In this document: positions 43,410-54,720 of the stretch, in pieces
How positions within the stretch are numbered: the stretch's first letter is position 1
How the letters are laid out: every line of letters starts with the position of its first letter
Assembly (NCBI GenBank): GCA_002682825.1
Contig: NOKP01000002.1
Span: 5,934,309-5,998,308 of the forward strand
Direction of reading: 5' to 3'
Length of the DNA: 64,000 nt
Source of the DNA: Neonectria sp. B-13
Taxonomy: Eukaryota; Ascomycota; Sordariomycetes; Hypocreales; Nectriaceae
Notes under the pieces: model-generated
What the model was told of the DNA's origin: nothing
Database searches by the model: none
What the model saw: only the letters and a program-made list of their open reading frames with translations
Position numbers and translations under genes: made by a program

Positions 43410-44834
43410 CTAATATAGACTTGCCCAGGGCTTATAGTCATCGGCTTGCATCAGGTGCTGCAGCTGACGTCTTCTAAGACCGATATTACCTCCATCGAAG
43501 ATAGAATATACTGTAGCATCATTTAGGAGCCTTGGAAATACCGTATCTGTCCCATATGAAGTTCTGTATACTTGTCAGCTGTGTCCATGACCGCTCTTGC
43601 AAACAGAAAACCAGAGGGATTACGAGGGTGGCGGGATTGCGACTTACACTCCAACCACTTGCATTGTCTCCCACACGGCACTAACAGCCTGATCACTGCA
43701 GTACACCTTGGCCTGCAAACAGGCCTCATAGCGGCTGTTGTCATCACCAGCGCCTTTTTCCAGGCCGTCGAGGGCCTTCCAAACGAGAATACGCGATGTA
43801 TCGATCTTGAGCTTTGCGTTGATCAGGAGGTCGGCTGGGCTCTGCCTCTGCAGAATCGGCACTGTTCCGCCACGGCTGTCCTCCCTAGCGAACTTCAAGG
43901 CTGCCTCGAATGCCTTGCGCATTGTTCCGACCGCCATTGCACCAACTAAGGCTGCAGAGATGCTGAATGCTCGCTCAATGAGGGGAGCACCTTCACCACG
44001 AGGTGCAAGGACGTTGGCGACGGGAACTTTGAAGTTGGTATACTTTGTCAAGGGCCCGGAGGCGGCGATGTGGCCCATGAGGTCGGGCTCTGAGGTCAGC
44101 TGATAGGCCTCGGGGTCATTCTGTGCCACAATATCCCTGGTAACAAGCAGGATCAGGATGTTTGATGCAGGGTCGACGTTAGGGTCCTCAGGGCCGCCAT
44201 CCTCGGAGTATCGGCAGCAAAGACACGAGAGAGCTGCGCCCTTGCCATCCCATCCAGCACTATTTGTGGTCCACAGCTACATCCAGTTTCATTAGCAAAG
44301 GAACAATAGCAGGGGCAAAAAAAGTCTTCTCACCTTCTCTCCGTTCACAACATAATAATCACCCTCGAGCCTAGCAGTGGTCCCTAGTCCCTTGCCTCCC
44401 TTCTCAAGCCAATTCGCAGTTCCACCCGGCTCGGAATGGGTCAGACTCGCGAGGGGCTCACCCTCGCAAGAAACGAATGGCTTGAGAAACTCCTTGTGCT
44501 GTTCTGGGGTGCCCCCGAGGATGAGTGGCATCAAGCCAAGCCCGGTGCCCACAACATGAACCATCACGCTCGAATCAGCAGCATACAACTCCTCGATGGT
44601 GATGGCAGTGTCAATGAAACACTCGTTGCTGCCACCGAGCGCGACTGGAACCTGTGCCTTGACTATCCCTGCCTTTACCAGCTTCTGGTAGAAGGGCAGA
44701 GTCGATCGGAAGCGAGCTTGCTGGTCATGGTGCTGCGTATAGACTTCACGAGCTGGAGCGAGGATCTCCTTGGCAATGGTGGCGGCCTCCTCGCGAAGGG
44801 CTTTTTGGTTGTCAGATAATGTGAATCCAATCAT
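43410..44834 (-). CDS. Nitroalkane oxid­ase-like flavoenzyme (acyl-CoA dehydrogenase superfamily)
   Basis: The exons are 44834-44334, 44276-43648 and 43563-43410; the product is 427 aa. The whole length follows fungal nitroalkane oxidase: KAQVPVALGG, GLGLMPLIL, GEPLASLTHSEPGGTANWL, GEKLWTTNSAGWDGKGA, ILLVTRDIV, MSAALVGAM-like SISAALVGAMAVGT, and FDGGNIGLRRRQ at the end. Acyl-CoA dehydrogenases have a catalytic Glu in the corresponding loop; here it is Asp400 in FDGG, with Arg407 seven residues on, as in nitroalkane oxidase. That enzyme converts primary and secondary nitroalkanes to aldehydes or ketones plus nitrite and H2O2. No PTS1 (ends SLY). It is divergent from the sugar transporter at 45.5 kb. 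Confidence 0.87.
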
Positions 44835-45529
44835 GGTGCGTGCTCCCGTTGTTGATTTGGCGGATAGAGTTGGTAGTTGGTCTTGTCTGGTCTAAGGAAA
44901 GACTGTCAAAATCTAGAAGGGAGAATTGGGGGGGAGGACAATAGATATAATCGGTAGCTTCCGTCTGTTCAGTAGTAGAAAACAATTGTGGTAGTGGGAG
45001 GATTTCAACCTTATTAAGTCGGGCTCGGTATGCGCCAAAGTACCGAGATGATGAGCAACGGCCTTCAATGGCCCGAGGCGAGCGATTCTCCCCGCACTGA
45101 TAAGCCTGATACGCGGATAGGTAATAGCCACCAGGGTAAGTATTATCCTATCTGCTCTCCACACTAGCGGAGTAGATCTAGTCCGTTACTCGTCTTAGTC
45201 TCGGGATAAGTAGTATCGGGTCGTCTCTGGAGGATAACGTCAGTGACGCCTCACCTACCAACCCTATCGCCCACCCGTGTTGGGTTGCTCCAGGCCAATC
45301 AAAAATACGTGTATCTAGTATCTACCATGGGTCCGTCTCAGCTTTAGATGAAGTCGGAGCAACCTACAATTGCAACTCATGGGAAGACCGGACTTTAGAC
45401 ATAGAGCAGATACAGTGATGCAAGAGCTATAGATAAAAGGGCACCCCGAGTCCAACCTCAACCATAGCCCTACATTATACTAGTCCAGTAGATACAGATA
45501 CCCTCAGGTTTATATCCAAAATCGTCACC
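44835..45529. other. Divergent promoter, nitroalkane oxidase and MFS transporter
   Basis: About 700 bp between divergent genes; no coding exon is supported and no obvious repeat is seen. Confidence 0.5.
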
Positions 45530-47359
45530 ATGGAGTTCTCGCCATCCACCATTCGTCTTCTGGGAAGTATAACAGCATTTCACCATGCTTAGACTCATAC
45601 TAACAGTGACTATAGATGGCTGTTTTTGTCGCTCTCGGTAGCTTAACATATGGATACTGCTCTAGCATCATTGCTACGACACTTGGTCAACCGTCCTTTC
45701 TCTCGTACTTCGGTTTGGACACGAGATCCAATGCTGCCGCCCTCCTAGGTGCCGTCAACGGACTCTTCCAAGCCGGTGGCTTGATCGGCGCCCTGTCCTG
45801 CACTATCACGGCTGACTCGCTCGGCCGTCGCAAGGCCATGGTACTTGCTTCTCTCTTTAGTATGCTTGGAGGTGGTCTCCAAGCCGGCAGTGTTAATATT
45901 GGCATGTTCATTGTGGCTCGCTTCATCACTGGTGTCGGCATTGGTGAGTAAAGAAATGGCCTGTTCCTCCACCTCAGTTATAATAAACGTTCAATAGGTG
46001 CACTTGTCACATTAGTGCCTCTTTATCAGAGCGAGATTGCGCCCCTCAAGATCCGAGGCCTCTTGGTCGGCATGCATGGTGTCCTGATCGGCACTGGATA
46101 TGCGCTGGCAAGCTGGGTCGGCCTGGGATTCTTCTTTGTTAACGCTTCAGGCGCGCAGTGGCGTATCCCCCTTGCCATCCAGTGTCTTCCGCCCCTAGGT
46201 CTCGCAGCTGGCGTCATGATGCTTCCAGAGACGCCCAGCTGGCGTAAGTCTAGTCCAAATTCACAATGGAAGCATCTAGAGCTAATCGACTCTCTTAGTT
46301 CTTACAAAGAACCGCACAGTAGAAGCGTATGCTGCATTCAAAGCTACTCGAGCAGAGACCACCGACGACCTCATCACAAACGAGACCGCGATTCGGGCTG
46401 AGTTTGATCACTTCCACGGCCAGTTGATTCAACAGCAGCAGGAAACGATTGACTTCCTCGATCTATTCAGAAGACCCTCCATGAGAAAGAGGTGTATCAT
46501 TGGGTTTCTCACAATGTTCGGTGCTCAAGCCACTGCAACCATCGTCATCAATAGTGAGTCTCGGAGATATGACGTCCTCAAACATAGCAAGCTAATTTCT
46601 CATGATTGGATTATGGGCCGATTTTGTACAAGAGTCTGGGGTTCAATAGTTTGCAGCAGCTTCTCATGGCATCCGGCTGGGTCTCTGTGGCTCCCTTCGG
46701 CAATTGGATCAATGCCGCCGTTGTTGACCGCATTGGGAGAGTCAAGATGCTTGGTAAGTCGCTTTGTTTAGTTCTTTTGCCTGTTACAGCTCACTGCTAA
46801 CTCCTCTTTCCCCAGTATTCGGTTTTGTGGTCTGCATTGTTGCCCTGATTGGGGAATGCATCACGGTGTCGGTCTTCCAGCGCACCGGAGAAAGATCCGC
46901 GGCCTCAGCAGCCGTCTTCTTCCTGTTTCTCCACATCGGTGTCTTCACTTTGTCAATCGATGCGACTACCTACATCTACGCTAGCGAGATTTTTCCAACC
47001 CCGGTCAGAGCCAAAGGTCTTGCTGTGTCAGTCTCGGGCCTGTTTGTCGCCACAATCATGTTCCTCCTGGCTGCTCCAACTGCATTTGATCAGATTGGCT
47101 GGAAGTACTATTTGTTGTTCATCTCTCTCACAGCCGTCATAGCAATTTTTGCTGTCTTTTATTTCCCGGAGGTACGTTCATTGACATCTAAATTTTATCC
47201 CGAACGCTTACTAACTTCGTAATTCTTTAGACTCGACAACGCTCCCTCGAGGACATGGGAGAACTGTTTGGGGATGCCATAGATGCAATTCCACTCGAAG
47301 GGGAAAGGTCGGAAGCGTCATCTGGATTGAACCAGGATAATGAGAAAGACCTTGATTGA
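45530..47359 (+). CDS. MFS sugar transporter (hexose/oligosaccharide type)
   Basis: Clear exons are 45616-45943, 45998-46243, 46299-46553, 46610-46753, 46816-47171 and 47231-47359, giving 485 aa from the in-frame ATG 45616. Motifs: TYGYCSSIIATTLGQPSF in helix 1, DSLGRRKAM after helix 2, PLYQSEIAPLKIRG, LPETPSW, NYGPILYKSLGF in helix 7, GRVKML and FPTPVRAKGLA. A first exon at 45530-45566 (ATG GAG TTC ...) plus a perfect 49-nt GT-AG intron seems natural but is one base out of phase. The intron 46554-46609 ends TGG instead of TAG. Both oddities may mean the gene is damaged. It is followed convergently by a Zn2Cys6 regulator. Confidence 0.8.
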
Positions 47360-47516
47360 GATATAAGACTACAAAGGATGGAGGTACTGGGTTAATTTGA
47401 ATATTTGTTGTGAATCACCAAGTTGAGCCCTATTTTAGCCCTTCTAGGACCAGACACAATTCTCAGTTCTCTTGAAAGCAGAGCAAGTTTATCGCATGTC
47501 AACAATAAGATCTATC

Positions 47517-50135
47517 TTAAAGCACTCCACTAGCGTTGATGGCGGTGTCTTGCTCAACTCTTGGTAGCAATGTACTTAGTTCACTGATCTCCTGCCAGTA
47601 TTCCTGGTCCAAATTCTGAAAGCCTCGAGAGAAATCGTCAGAGAGTGATGTACCATTGTCAAATATCCAACCAATATCATCAGCATGGAGGTTGGACAAC
47701 ACGTCTGCATGTGATGTGGGCAGACGAGTGGTAGAGTCGATGTTGACCGTGAATGGCGAAAGGCTGGCAGGTAATCGACTCGAGGCAGAACTACCAAGCT
47801 CGTCATAAAGCTCAGAAACATCACCAGGAGGCTGTTGCAGAGGTTGCTCCTCTGGGAAATCCTCGCCAGACGGCACAGCTTCCTCGGGGATAAGCCATGC
47901 GTTGGCGAGGAGTCTGATTGCTCGAAAAGCTCGGTAACTCCATGACCATGCTGTACCCATTTCATGAAGGGCAGAGGTACATATTCGCAGTTTGCTCATG
48001 CCTTGAAGCCGAATTATAGGATCACTCGATCTTGCATCCATCAGGTGAATTGTAGCAGCTGTAAACGCGTGGCATACTGCTCCGATGGTGATAAGGCGCT
48101 AGAGTTCAATGCTTTCATCAGCCCATCTCTTTCATTCGAGGTATTTCCTTGGACCATATAGAAAGGTACCAATACTCACAAGAGAATAGTGACGCTTATA
48201 AGCTTGTAGCAGCTTAGTCATCTCAGAGGCTGATTCTCGGCACGCTTTGAGATGAACACCGGCTTCGTCTAGCACCGCTCCAGGACTTTTTGATTCTAAC
48301 CGCCTACGAGCGATCAACGGCCGGTGAAGCAAAATTTGTGCAACGTGGTATTGCAAACTATTACTATCAGCATGTTCCTTCTACAATATAGTATCATCGG
48401 AGCTCGCTTACTGTAGTTGATAGACATGAGGTAAACCGGGAATACTTGAGGAGCTTGGGAGACGAAGGTAACTTGGTAGGGTTGTCCAGAATGCATTCAT
48501 TGCCACATCTGTCTTCGAAACGAGCGTAGCCATCTCAGATTTTGACAAGGTAGCATTTGCGGCATATCTAGCGGCATTTCGTCAGCAGGAGAAGCTCACA
48601 ACCAAAGGACTTCTCTTCACATTCTAAAGTACATGAGATCCAAAGCTTGGGTCGCGAGGGCCAGGTGATCGCACATGTGCTGCGCCGTAGAAGCAATCCT
48701 CAAGTGTGGTCCGAATGCATAAGTATCTTCAACTGTAGATGATGGAGTCCACGGGTCAAACTCGGCAGACGGACGAAGTATTGGCTTGGCACATGTTATG
48801 TCGCGATCGTAGGCGTTACCAGGACGGCCCAGGCCCAGACAAAAAAGCCTGGGATAAGAAGATTAGAGCTAACATCTCGACTCTAGGAAAGAACCATACT
48901 TGTCAAGGGCATAGCATCCCCACCACACAACCTTACGGACGTCGGCCTCTTCCTGTGCAATAATACCAGATTCGACCAGCTTTTCGCAGTCAAGGTTGAG
49001 ACCAAGGTTGAACGCCATTCTAGTGGCCATGCCTAATAGCCGTGGCTTAGCTACTACTCCTCCTATAAATGGTAAGCAATGCTAAGTCCTTTGCTCACCA
49101 GAATAAAGCCACCCAGCAGGCTCCTTGTTTTCTGCCATCCAAAACAAGGCGAGTAGAGCTACAGATTGAACCGTAGTGATGGTAGCAGCGTTGGTTTCGT
49201 ACATGAGGAGTCGTTTAGCTTGTTCAGCAAAGGCAACACCGGCGGTTGCGGCATTGTCTGGTTTCGAGCGCACAACCTGACGATCAGAGTACCGTGCACC
49301 TATAGAAAACATAGACAAGAGAAGAAGAGGAGTGCAGTATCGGCTCCTATCGCCGCTGCGGAAGTCGCGCATGAACACATCCTTTTCAACCACGTACACC
49401 CAAGGGTTCTGCCATCGAAAGTAAAGCTCGAGGAGATGATCCTGAAGCTCAAGTGGAATCTTGATAGTCTCCCCAACTCTGGGTGTCTTTGTTGACCCAC
49501 GCACCTGGGGGCTCGGTAGGTCTTGGTTATTGGTATGGTCGTGAATGAGATGGTAGTTGCTTTGGGAACCAAAAAATCGCAGGTGGCCATCCTCGTCAAG
49601 ACTGAGCCGACCACATGTGTCTGTGATTTCGTGAATGAAATCTTCACTCCCTGGGTCAGCCAAGTCATCTTTAGGGGCGAGGTCATTAAAGCCATCATCC
49701 GCCTCGTCCGTTGAATGACCGTCGTGTTCATCTGCCCAGTTACGTTGGACAGGATTTCCCAAGGAAGCCAGCTGTTCTTCTAAGACCCTGATGCGAGCTT
49801 GAAGAGATTCAACATATCGTTTACTTGGCGGTCTGCAGCATCGAAGTCAATGGAGGTCTGAATGAACGACATGACGTGTCTTACTTCCGCTTGTTCTCTT
49901 TATACTCATATTGGCAATTCAGACCCTTAGAAATGCAAGGGTTGCATGCTGGTTGACGACCATCGCACTGCCATTATGTAAGAAAACTGTATAAATTAGG
50001 AAGGGAATAGGAATTTATGGAAAGGAGAGATGATTAGAATAATACAAGACTCACCCGACTCCGCTTCTGACGGCATTCACAGCAAGCGACTGAGACCCTC
50101 TGTCTGCCCCCCGTGTGAGGCCAAATAGACGACAT
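47517..50135 (-). CDS. Zn2Cys6 fungal-specific transcription factor
   Basis: Eight exons join in phase to 724 aa: 50135-50055, 49967-49885, 49832-49099, 49032-48900, 48848-48621, 48567-48412, 48357-48180 and 48098-47517. The DNA-binding domain near residues 18-50 has the C-x2-C-x6-C-x6-C-x2-C-x6-C spacing and is split by intron 1 between SR and CDG. A linker (PPSKRYVESL) and coiled-coil-like segment (QARIRVLEEQLAS) follow, then the fungal-specific middle homology domain with MAFNLGLNLDCE, KVVWWGCYALDK and LGRPGNAYDRDI. The end is acidic. Position between two sugar transporters and near GH3 and GH43 genes suggests control of sugar utilisation; this is inference. Confidence 0.9.
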
Positions 50136-51156
50136 ACCTTCAGCTGCCCAACGGTTATCTCTCCTCAATCTAAGAAGGATAAACCTCCAAGCTATATGGT
50201 GAATCTTATCATGATTCTCTATCACGACAGATCACTCCCTAATCTAGTATACACTTAGTCTACTGGTCGATTGCAGGCATTCACATAAGCTAGTCTAAGC
50301 TGAACATGCACTAGCTCACGGATCGTTCTGTGAGATTGGCTACTTGTGTTTACTAGCCAGTGTGGTGGGGCCAGATCTTTCAAGTCGAAAGGTGAGCTAA
50401 CAAGATAAGAAAAACGTGCATCTCCGCGGACCTTACTCTGTACAGTGCATGGACGTCGAACCAGCCGACGTTTCTAACGGGTGCCAAGGTTGCAAGTATC
50501 CGAGGTTGCAATTCCGGGATGGCAATTCCGGGATGGATTGATTGGCTTCTAACCCACCCATCTTCCGAGATTGACCTCTTGAACATCGGAAAAGTTCCGC
50601 GAGACCTCGAGTTATTTGAAGGACAGGCCGAGATGAATCTAGGGGAGTAGGAAACAGGTTGGGTACGACCTCCTTATACAATTGTTGTCTACCTGATAAC
50701 GATGTGCCTCTCTCCGATTTCACATGCTAACCATTAGGGCCACGCTTCTAGGAGGCGATGGTGCACTCTGCTAGACATGGAAGTTAGCTACATTGCAGTC
50801 ACTAGCGTGGGACAGACTCCATTGGCCATAACGATGAATTGCGAGCAAACAGTTAGCTCATCCCTGCGATATTCCCAAAAAAGAATCTTTATTATTACAT
50901 GCTCAGCCCATGTATCAATGTCCCTTCACACTGGAAGCTTTCCGAGACCACCTCAGCTTATGTATTTATGGCTGTTAGCTTTGTTGTCCATTTAACTCGG
51001 ATTAGCTATGCCGACGTCACTCAATATCTCAACAAGGGTTTATGAGTGGGACAAGCTATGTTCCCATGCGACGGGTAAGAAGTAGAACTGAGCTTTCCTG
51101 CCGGGATGAGCTGAGGCTCCTCTTCCTCAAATCCTGTACTCAAGCTTGTCTAGTTA
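50136..51156. other. Intergenic, no gene seen
   Basis: Contains a small tandem duplication of CAATTCCGGGATGG at 50509-50536. No coding exon, RNA gene or transposon piece is supported. Confidence 0.45.
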
Positions 51157-51501
51157 TTATAACTTCAAAGTGCCCGTTTGCCCTCCCTCGGTGCATTCAG
51201 CGACTGTCCTCCCCTGGTTTAAAATGGATTGCTCATTAGGTGGGATAAATTGCGCGCATCGCCCAAATTGATCGCATTCGCCGTCCTGGCTACCGACAGA
51301 GCATGGCGCTCCTGCATTCCCGAAGAGCGCACTTCCTCTGCCACTAGCGAAGTCGCCGAATCCGCTACTGTCACGCCTGACTGAAGCTGTTGATATTGTA
51401 AACGATAGGACACCAAGCCCATGAGAGGTACATGTCTTACCTGCAATAGTATGGCTTATAGCAAAAGTAATGATAGAAAGGAGAATTGCGGGAGAGTGCA
51501 T
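51157..51501 (-). CDS. Small secreted cysteine-containing protein (effector-like)
   Basis: The exons are 51501-51441 and 51386-51157, with a 54-nt intron (GTAAGA...ACAG). The spliced product is 96 aa. Residues 1-20 form a hydrophobic signal peptide ending HTIAA. The mature peptide of about 75 residues is Gly/Ser-rich and has four cysteines (PCSVG, GECDQ, GRCAQ, AECTE) that could make two disulfides. The intron is in frame and has no stop, so intron retention would add 18 residues and one more cysteine. No known domain. Small secreted cysteine proteins are often host-interaction or antimicrobial factors in fungi. It stands alone in a gene-poor stretch. Confidence 0.6.
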   Translation of the reverse strand: MHSPAILLSIITFAISHTIAGKTCTSHGLGVLSFTISTASVRRDSSGFGDFASGRGSALFGNAGAPCSVGSQDGECDQFGRCAQFIPPNEQSILNQGRTVAECTEGGQTGTLKL

Positions 51502-52039
51502 GGTGGGCAAATTGATTTGATAAGTGTCTGTAAATTTAATGAGAAATTAATCGACCTGCGATGCTAGTTTGACGAACGTTCTTGTGTATAGAGCGGCTGA
51601 CTGACTTTATACTTACACGGCGATGTGGGGAAAATTCTAAAACCTCTTCTACTTACCGATAATTCTTTTCATAGCTAAAGCAGTCTCTTCTCATTCCTGA
51701 TACAGGGGAGGTAACATGCCCTGGAACTGATGTTGTGTCAGAAGGCTCTAACACTTGAGAGGACATGAAATAGGATCTTGAACGAGTCCCTGCGTGTTCC
51801 AGGTTTGTGGTTGAAGCAACACTGAAACACCAGGCGATCGAACCGGGCTAGCTCAGACTTGGGAGCGATCCTAGTGTAGTTTTAGTTCACCGCACGGAGA
51901 ATAATTGCATTTCCCCACCGTCTCGTGGGGAATCATTGCTGCAGTGTGCGTCATTATAGGAGAGTCGCCGAGGGCCTTGGTGTTTAAGCTATCCCATCAG
52001 TTCGACGGCGCCGGTGCGCGTTGGAGGGCGTGACTCCTT
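51502..52039. other. Intergenic, no gene seen
   Basis: A tRNA-like D-arm appears near 51850 but no tRNA fold completes. Nothing else is supported. Confidence 0.4.
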
Positions 52040-52341
52040 ACTGGAAGTTGTTTGACAGCTTGTCATCGCTGGTTTGGGATGCGGGCAACGACCCGTTCAA
52101 CGGTTCGCTTTGCTTTACGTCTTCCGCGCCAAACGTGTGGACTGGATCAAGATCGTCTGGTGGGATGGCTCTCGAGTTTGCCTTTATGCCAAGCGGCTGG
52201 AGAAATCGCAGTTCTGCTGGCCATGGATTGGCCACTGCTGGGTCCAGCTCAACCATGCTCAGCTTCTGGCTCCGGTCAATGGAATGGACTAGAAGCGAAG
52301 TTCGATCCACGCCGGCCAAGCTACCTGAATTTGTTGGATAA
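52040..52341 (+). mobile_element. tnpB: IS66-type TnpB (Orf2) remnant of bacterial origin
   Basis: The plus strand encodes, in two frames, a protein like the IS66 accessory protein TnpB: DPFNGSL (about 52095) in one frame, then LYVFRAKRVDWIKIVWWDG, LYAKRLEKSQFCWP and VQLNHAQLLAPVNGMDW (52107-52290) in the next, then STPAKLPEFVG in the first frame again. TnpB has the same order: DPFxGxLxVFRxxRxxxIKxxxWDGxGxxLxxKRLExGxFxWP, then a QL-rich stretch and GxDW. A frameshift sits near 52107. IS66 is a bacterial insertion sequence; TnpB has no normal role in fungi. TnpA, TnpC and inverted repeats are not seen. It is old transferred DNA or an assembly intrusion. Confidence 0.65.
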
Positions 52342-52525
52342 AGCCCTGCGGCAGCCGGAGAGCGTGTTCTTGCTAAAAGGCCTCACTTTCAGTTGGAGAG
52401 ATCTAAGATGACACAACATAGAATCAGTTATCATAAAGACATTACATCAAGAGGAAACTTCCATAGCCTTTATTATAGTATATCTAGCCATAATACAGCT
52501 GGAGGTTCGACCGCCAAGCTAATCA

Positions 52526-54153
52526 TCAAGATTTGCCCTCGCTCTCAGCGTGCTCAATATCAACAACCTTTTCAGGGGCTGAGAGGTGAGCGTTAGGTCC
52601 ATCAAAGATAAAAGCAATCTCCTCTAGAGATGGGCCCTTAGTCTCGGGGAAAATGAAATAAACAACAGAAAACTCGATGATGACCCAGGGAATAAAAATA
52701 ATATAAAACTTCCAAGCCAAGTTATCAAGTCCAATAGGAACTGTTTGGTTTGAGAGGAGCGTAAAACAGGTTGCAAAGAGCTGATAACAGGCCTGACCCC
52801 TCATTCGAAGGCTGAAGGGGAGAATCTCCGTGATATAGAGGACCAAGTTACCATTCAGGCCAGAGTTATAAGCAGGCGAAAACAAGTAAAGAAAGGCAAC
52901 AACAGCGCCACCTGCAGCCTTATTCGACGGATCCTTTGCGAAAACAGCACTGCCGGTTGTGATGCTGATCAGACAGATAAGGATAGCTATGCCGGAGCCG
53001 AGGAAGAGAGCACGCCGCCCGACTTTCTGTGGTAGTGTTGCGAAATAGAGCGCGGTGATCCAAGAGAAAATTTGCTGGGTACCATTGATAAGTGTTTGTT
53101 CAAGACTTGTCGTTAGGCCAACTGATGTTAAAACCGGGGATAAGTAATAAGCCACAAAGGCATTGCCAGACATTTGGCTAATGCAAGCACACCACAATAG
53201 GATAAACAGTCGCTTCCTATTGCCTGCAGTCCGTATAAGCTCGAGATAGTTTTGGATCCAGCTGCCCCGATCAATGCTCCTTTCATAGGCAAGGGCATCC
53301 ATGATTTCGTGATATTCAAATTGAATAAGAGGGTCTTGCTCATTCCCTTCAGCATGATACTTGGCAAGAAAGGCCAGTGCCTCCTCATTGCGATCCTTTG
53401 AAATAAGCCAGCGGGGACTCTCTGGGACAAAATATAGGCCAAATAGTTGGATGATAGACGGTAGACCTTGTATAGCTGAGGGAATGCGCCAGGCGGCAGT
53501 CGAGGTAATGTGGAATGTTCCAAAGGTAGTCCAGGCTGCGACAATTGCGCCAAGAGAATAGGAAGTGTTGAATAGAGCTGTGGCCGTAGCTCTATGTGCC
53601 GGGTGCGTAATCTCGGTAATCAATGGTGCGCCAGCAGATCCCAAGAAGACGGTTCCACAGCCAAGGATTCCACGGGCAACAACAAACATGGCCAAATTTT
53701 GAGCACAAGCTTGTAGTGTTGCACCAACACAGCAGATGATAGCGCCTGTAGCAAGACCCATACGTCGGCCGAAAGTGTCGCTAATAAAAGAGATGAAAGG
53801 GATAGCGCAGAGGCCGCCCATAGAGTATGAAGCGTTGAATAGTCCGAGAGTCGCGCCTTTGGGCTCGCCGAAGTAGTCGCGCCAGGCCTTGACTGACTGG
53901 AGCCCGTTCATCATACTTCCATCGTATCTAGGTTGCAAAAGTGAGCAAGAGAAGTCCAGTATGGTGAATTAGGGAGAAGAGCGAGTTCCGCCACTCCCGA
54001 GTAGGGAACTTACCCCTGGGTAAAGATGGAAAGCATAGGGAAGAAAAGAAGAAGGTTAAGAACGCGCAGATTGCGCGACCTCCACCAATGTGCCGTGTCG
54101 ACACTGGTCTGGGGCATGACGGCGGCGACGCGGGCTTGCGTTGTGGCACCCAT
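52526..54153 (-). CDS. MFS sugar transporter (lactose/hexose permease-like)
   Basis: The exons are 54153-54014 and 53927-52526; the product is 513 aa with about 12 membrane segments. Features: YDGSMMNGLQSVKAW after helix 1, DTFGRRMGL, APLITEITHPAHRATATALFN, VPESPRWLI, a central cytosolic loop with DPLIQFEY, QKVGRRALF, YITEILPFSLRMRG and FPETKGPSLEEIAFIFDG at the end, matching the PESPR and PETKG sugar-porter signatures. It is divergent from the GH43 gene with a 751-bp shared intergenic region, so it probably imports xylo- or arabino-oligosaccharides hydrolysed inside by that enzyme. This region of the gene is more AT-biased at third positions than neighbours. Confidence 0.92.
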
Positions 54154-54591
54154 GGTGGTGGTGTAGAACGAATTGGCGAGGAAGGCAGTTGTTGAATGTG
54201 AGCTATGGTGTCACAGAGGTGAGTCGAATGTTGTCGGTCGAGTGGTTGTGATGGGAGACACAAGAAGATATATAGTCGAGAATAATTACTCGCGTTGCCA
54301 AAGCATGCGAGTCCCGATTTAGCCCAGAACCGAAGCAGCAACCATAGTACGTCTTAGGGCGAAAACCCCCGCTTGTCTCATGATCATCGACTTTAACCTG
54401 GGGTTGCTGGGGTTCTTCGCATTCCCGGGGTCCCTTGGGTCTAGAGGGGATTGAGGCAAAGAGAAGCGAATTCGAGACAGTCACAATGAGCCCATGTGTG
54501 ACTATTGCGACTGCGGGGGACTTCTCCACTGTAAGTAAGGTTATCCCAGCGCATGTTCGTAAGATGGGGCGAAAAGCCGGACTTACACTCA

Positions 54592-54655
54592 CAGCTGGCC
54601 GCGGAAAGCCGGGTAAGGACGGTTCGCCATTTGCAGCTGGCCGCGGAAACCCGGG
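54592..54655 (+). repeat. Two 22-bp near-identical direct repeats in promoter
   Basis: CAGCTGGCCGCGGAAASCCGGG occurs at 54592-54613 and 54634-54655, with one difference (G or C at position 17), start to start 42 bp apart, four turns of DNA. Each contains CAGCTG and CGG/CCG triplets suitable for Zn2Cys6 binding. A shorter third echo, GAAAAGCCGG, lies at 54571. Confidence 0.8.
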
Positions 54656-54697
54656 AGCGTCACGTATTGTATCCGTGCCCCTAAACTGGGGTGAGGC

Positions 54698-54720
54698 GGC
54701 TAATTTGCATTTTGGCTAAA
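54698..54720 (+). promoter_or_regulatory. Two GGCTAA XlnR/Xyr1-type sites
   Basis: GGCTAA at 54698-54703 and GGCTAAA at 54714-54720 point toward the GH43 start about 190 bp away. The core matches the established fungal xylanolytic activator site. Confidence 0.55.

Noticed and set aside
51840..51900. tRNA-like sequence (GCTC..GAGC D-arm near GGGCTAGCTCAG)
   Set aside because: No anticodon arm, T-arm or acceptor stem could be formed around it.
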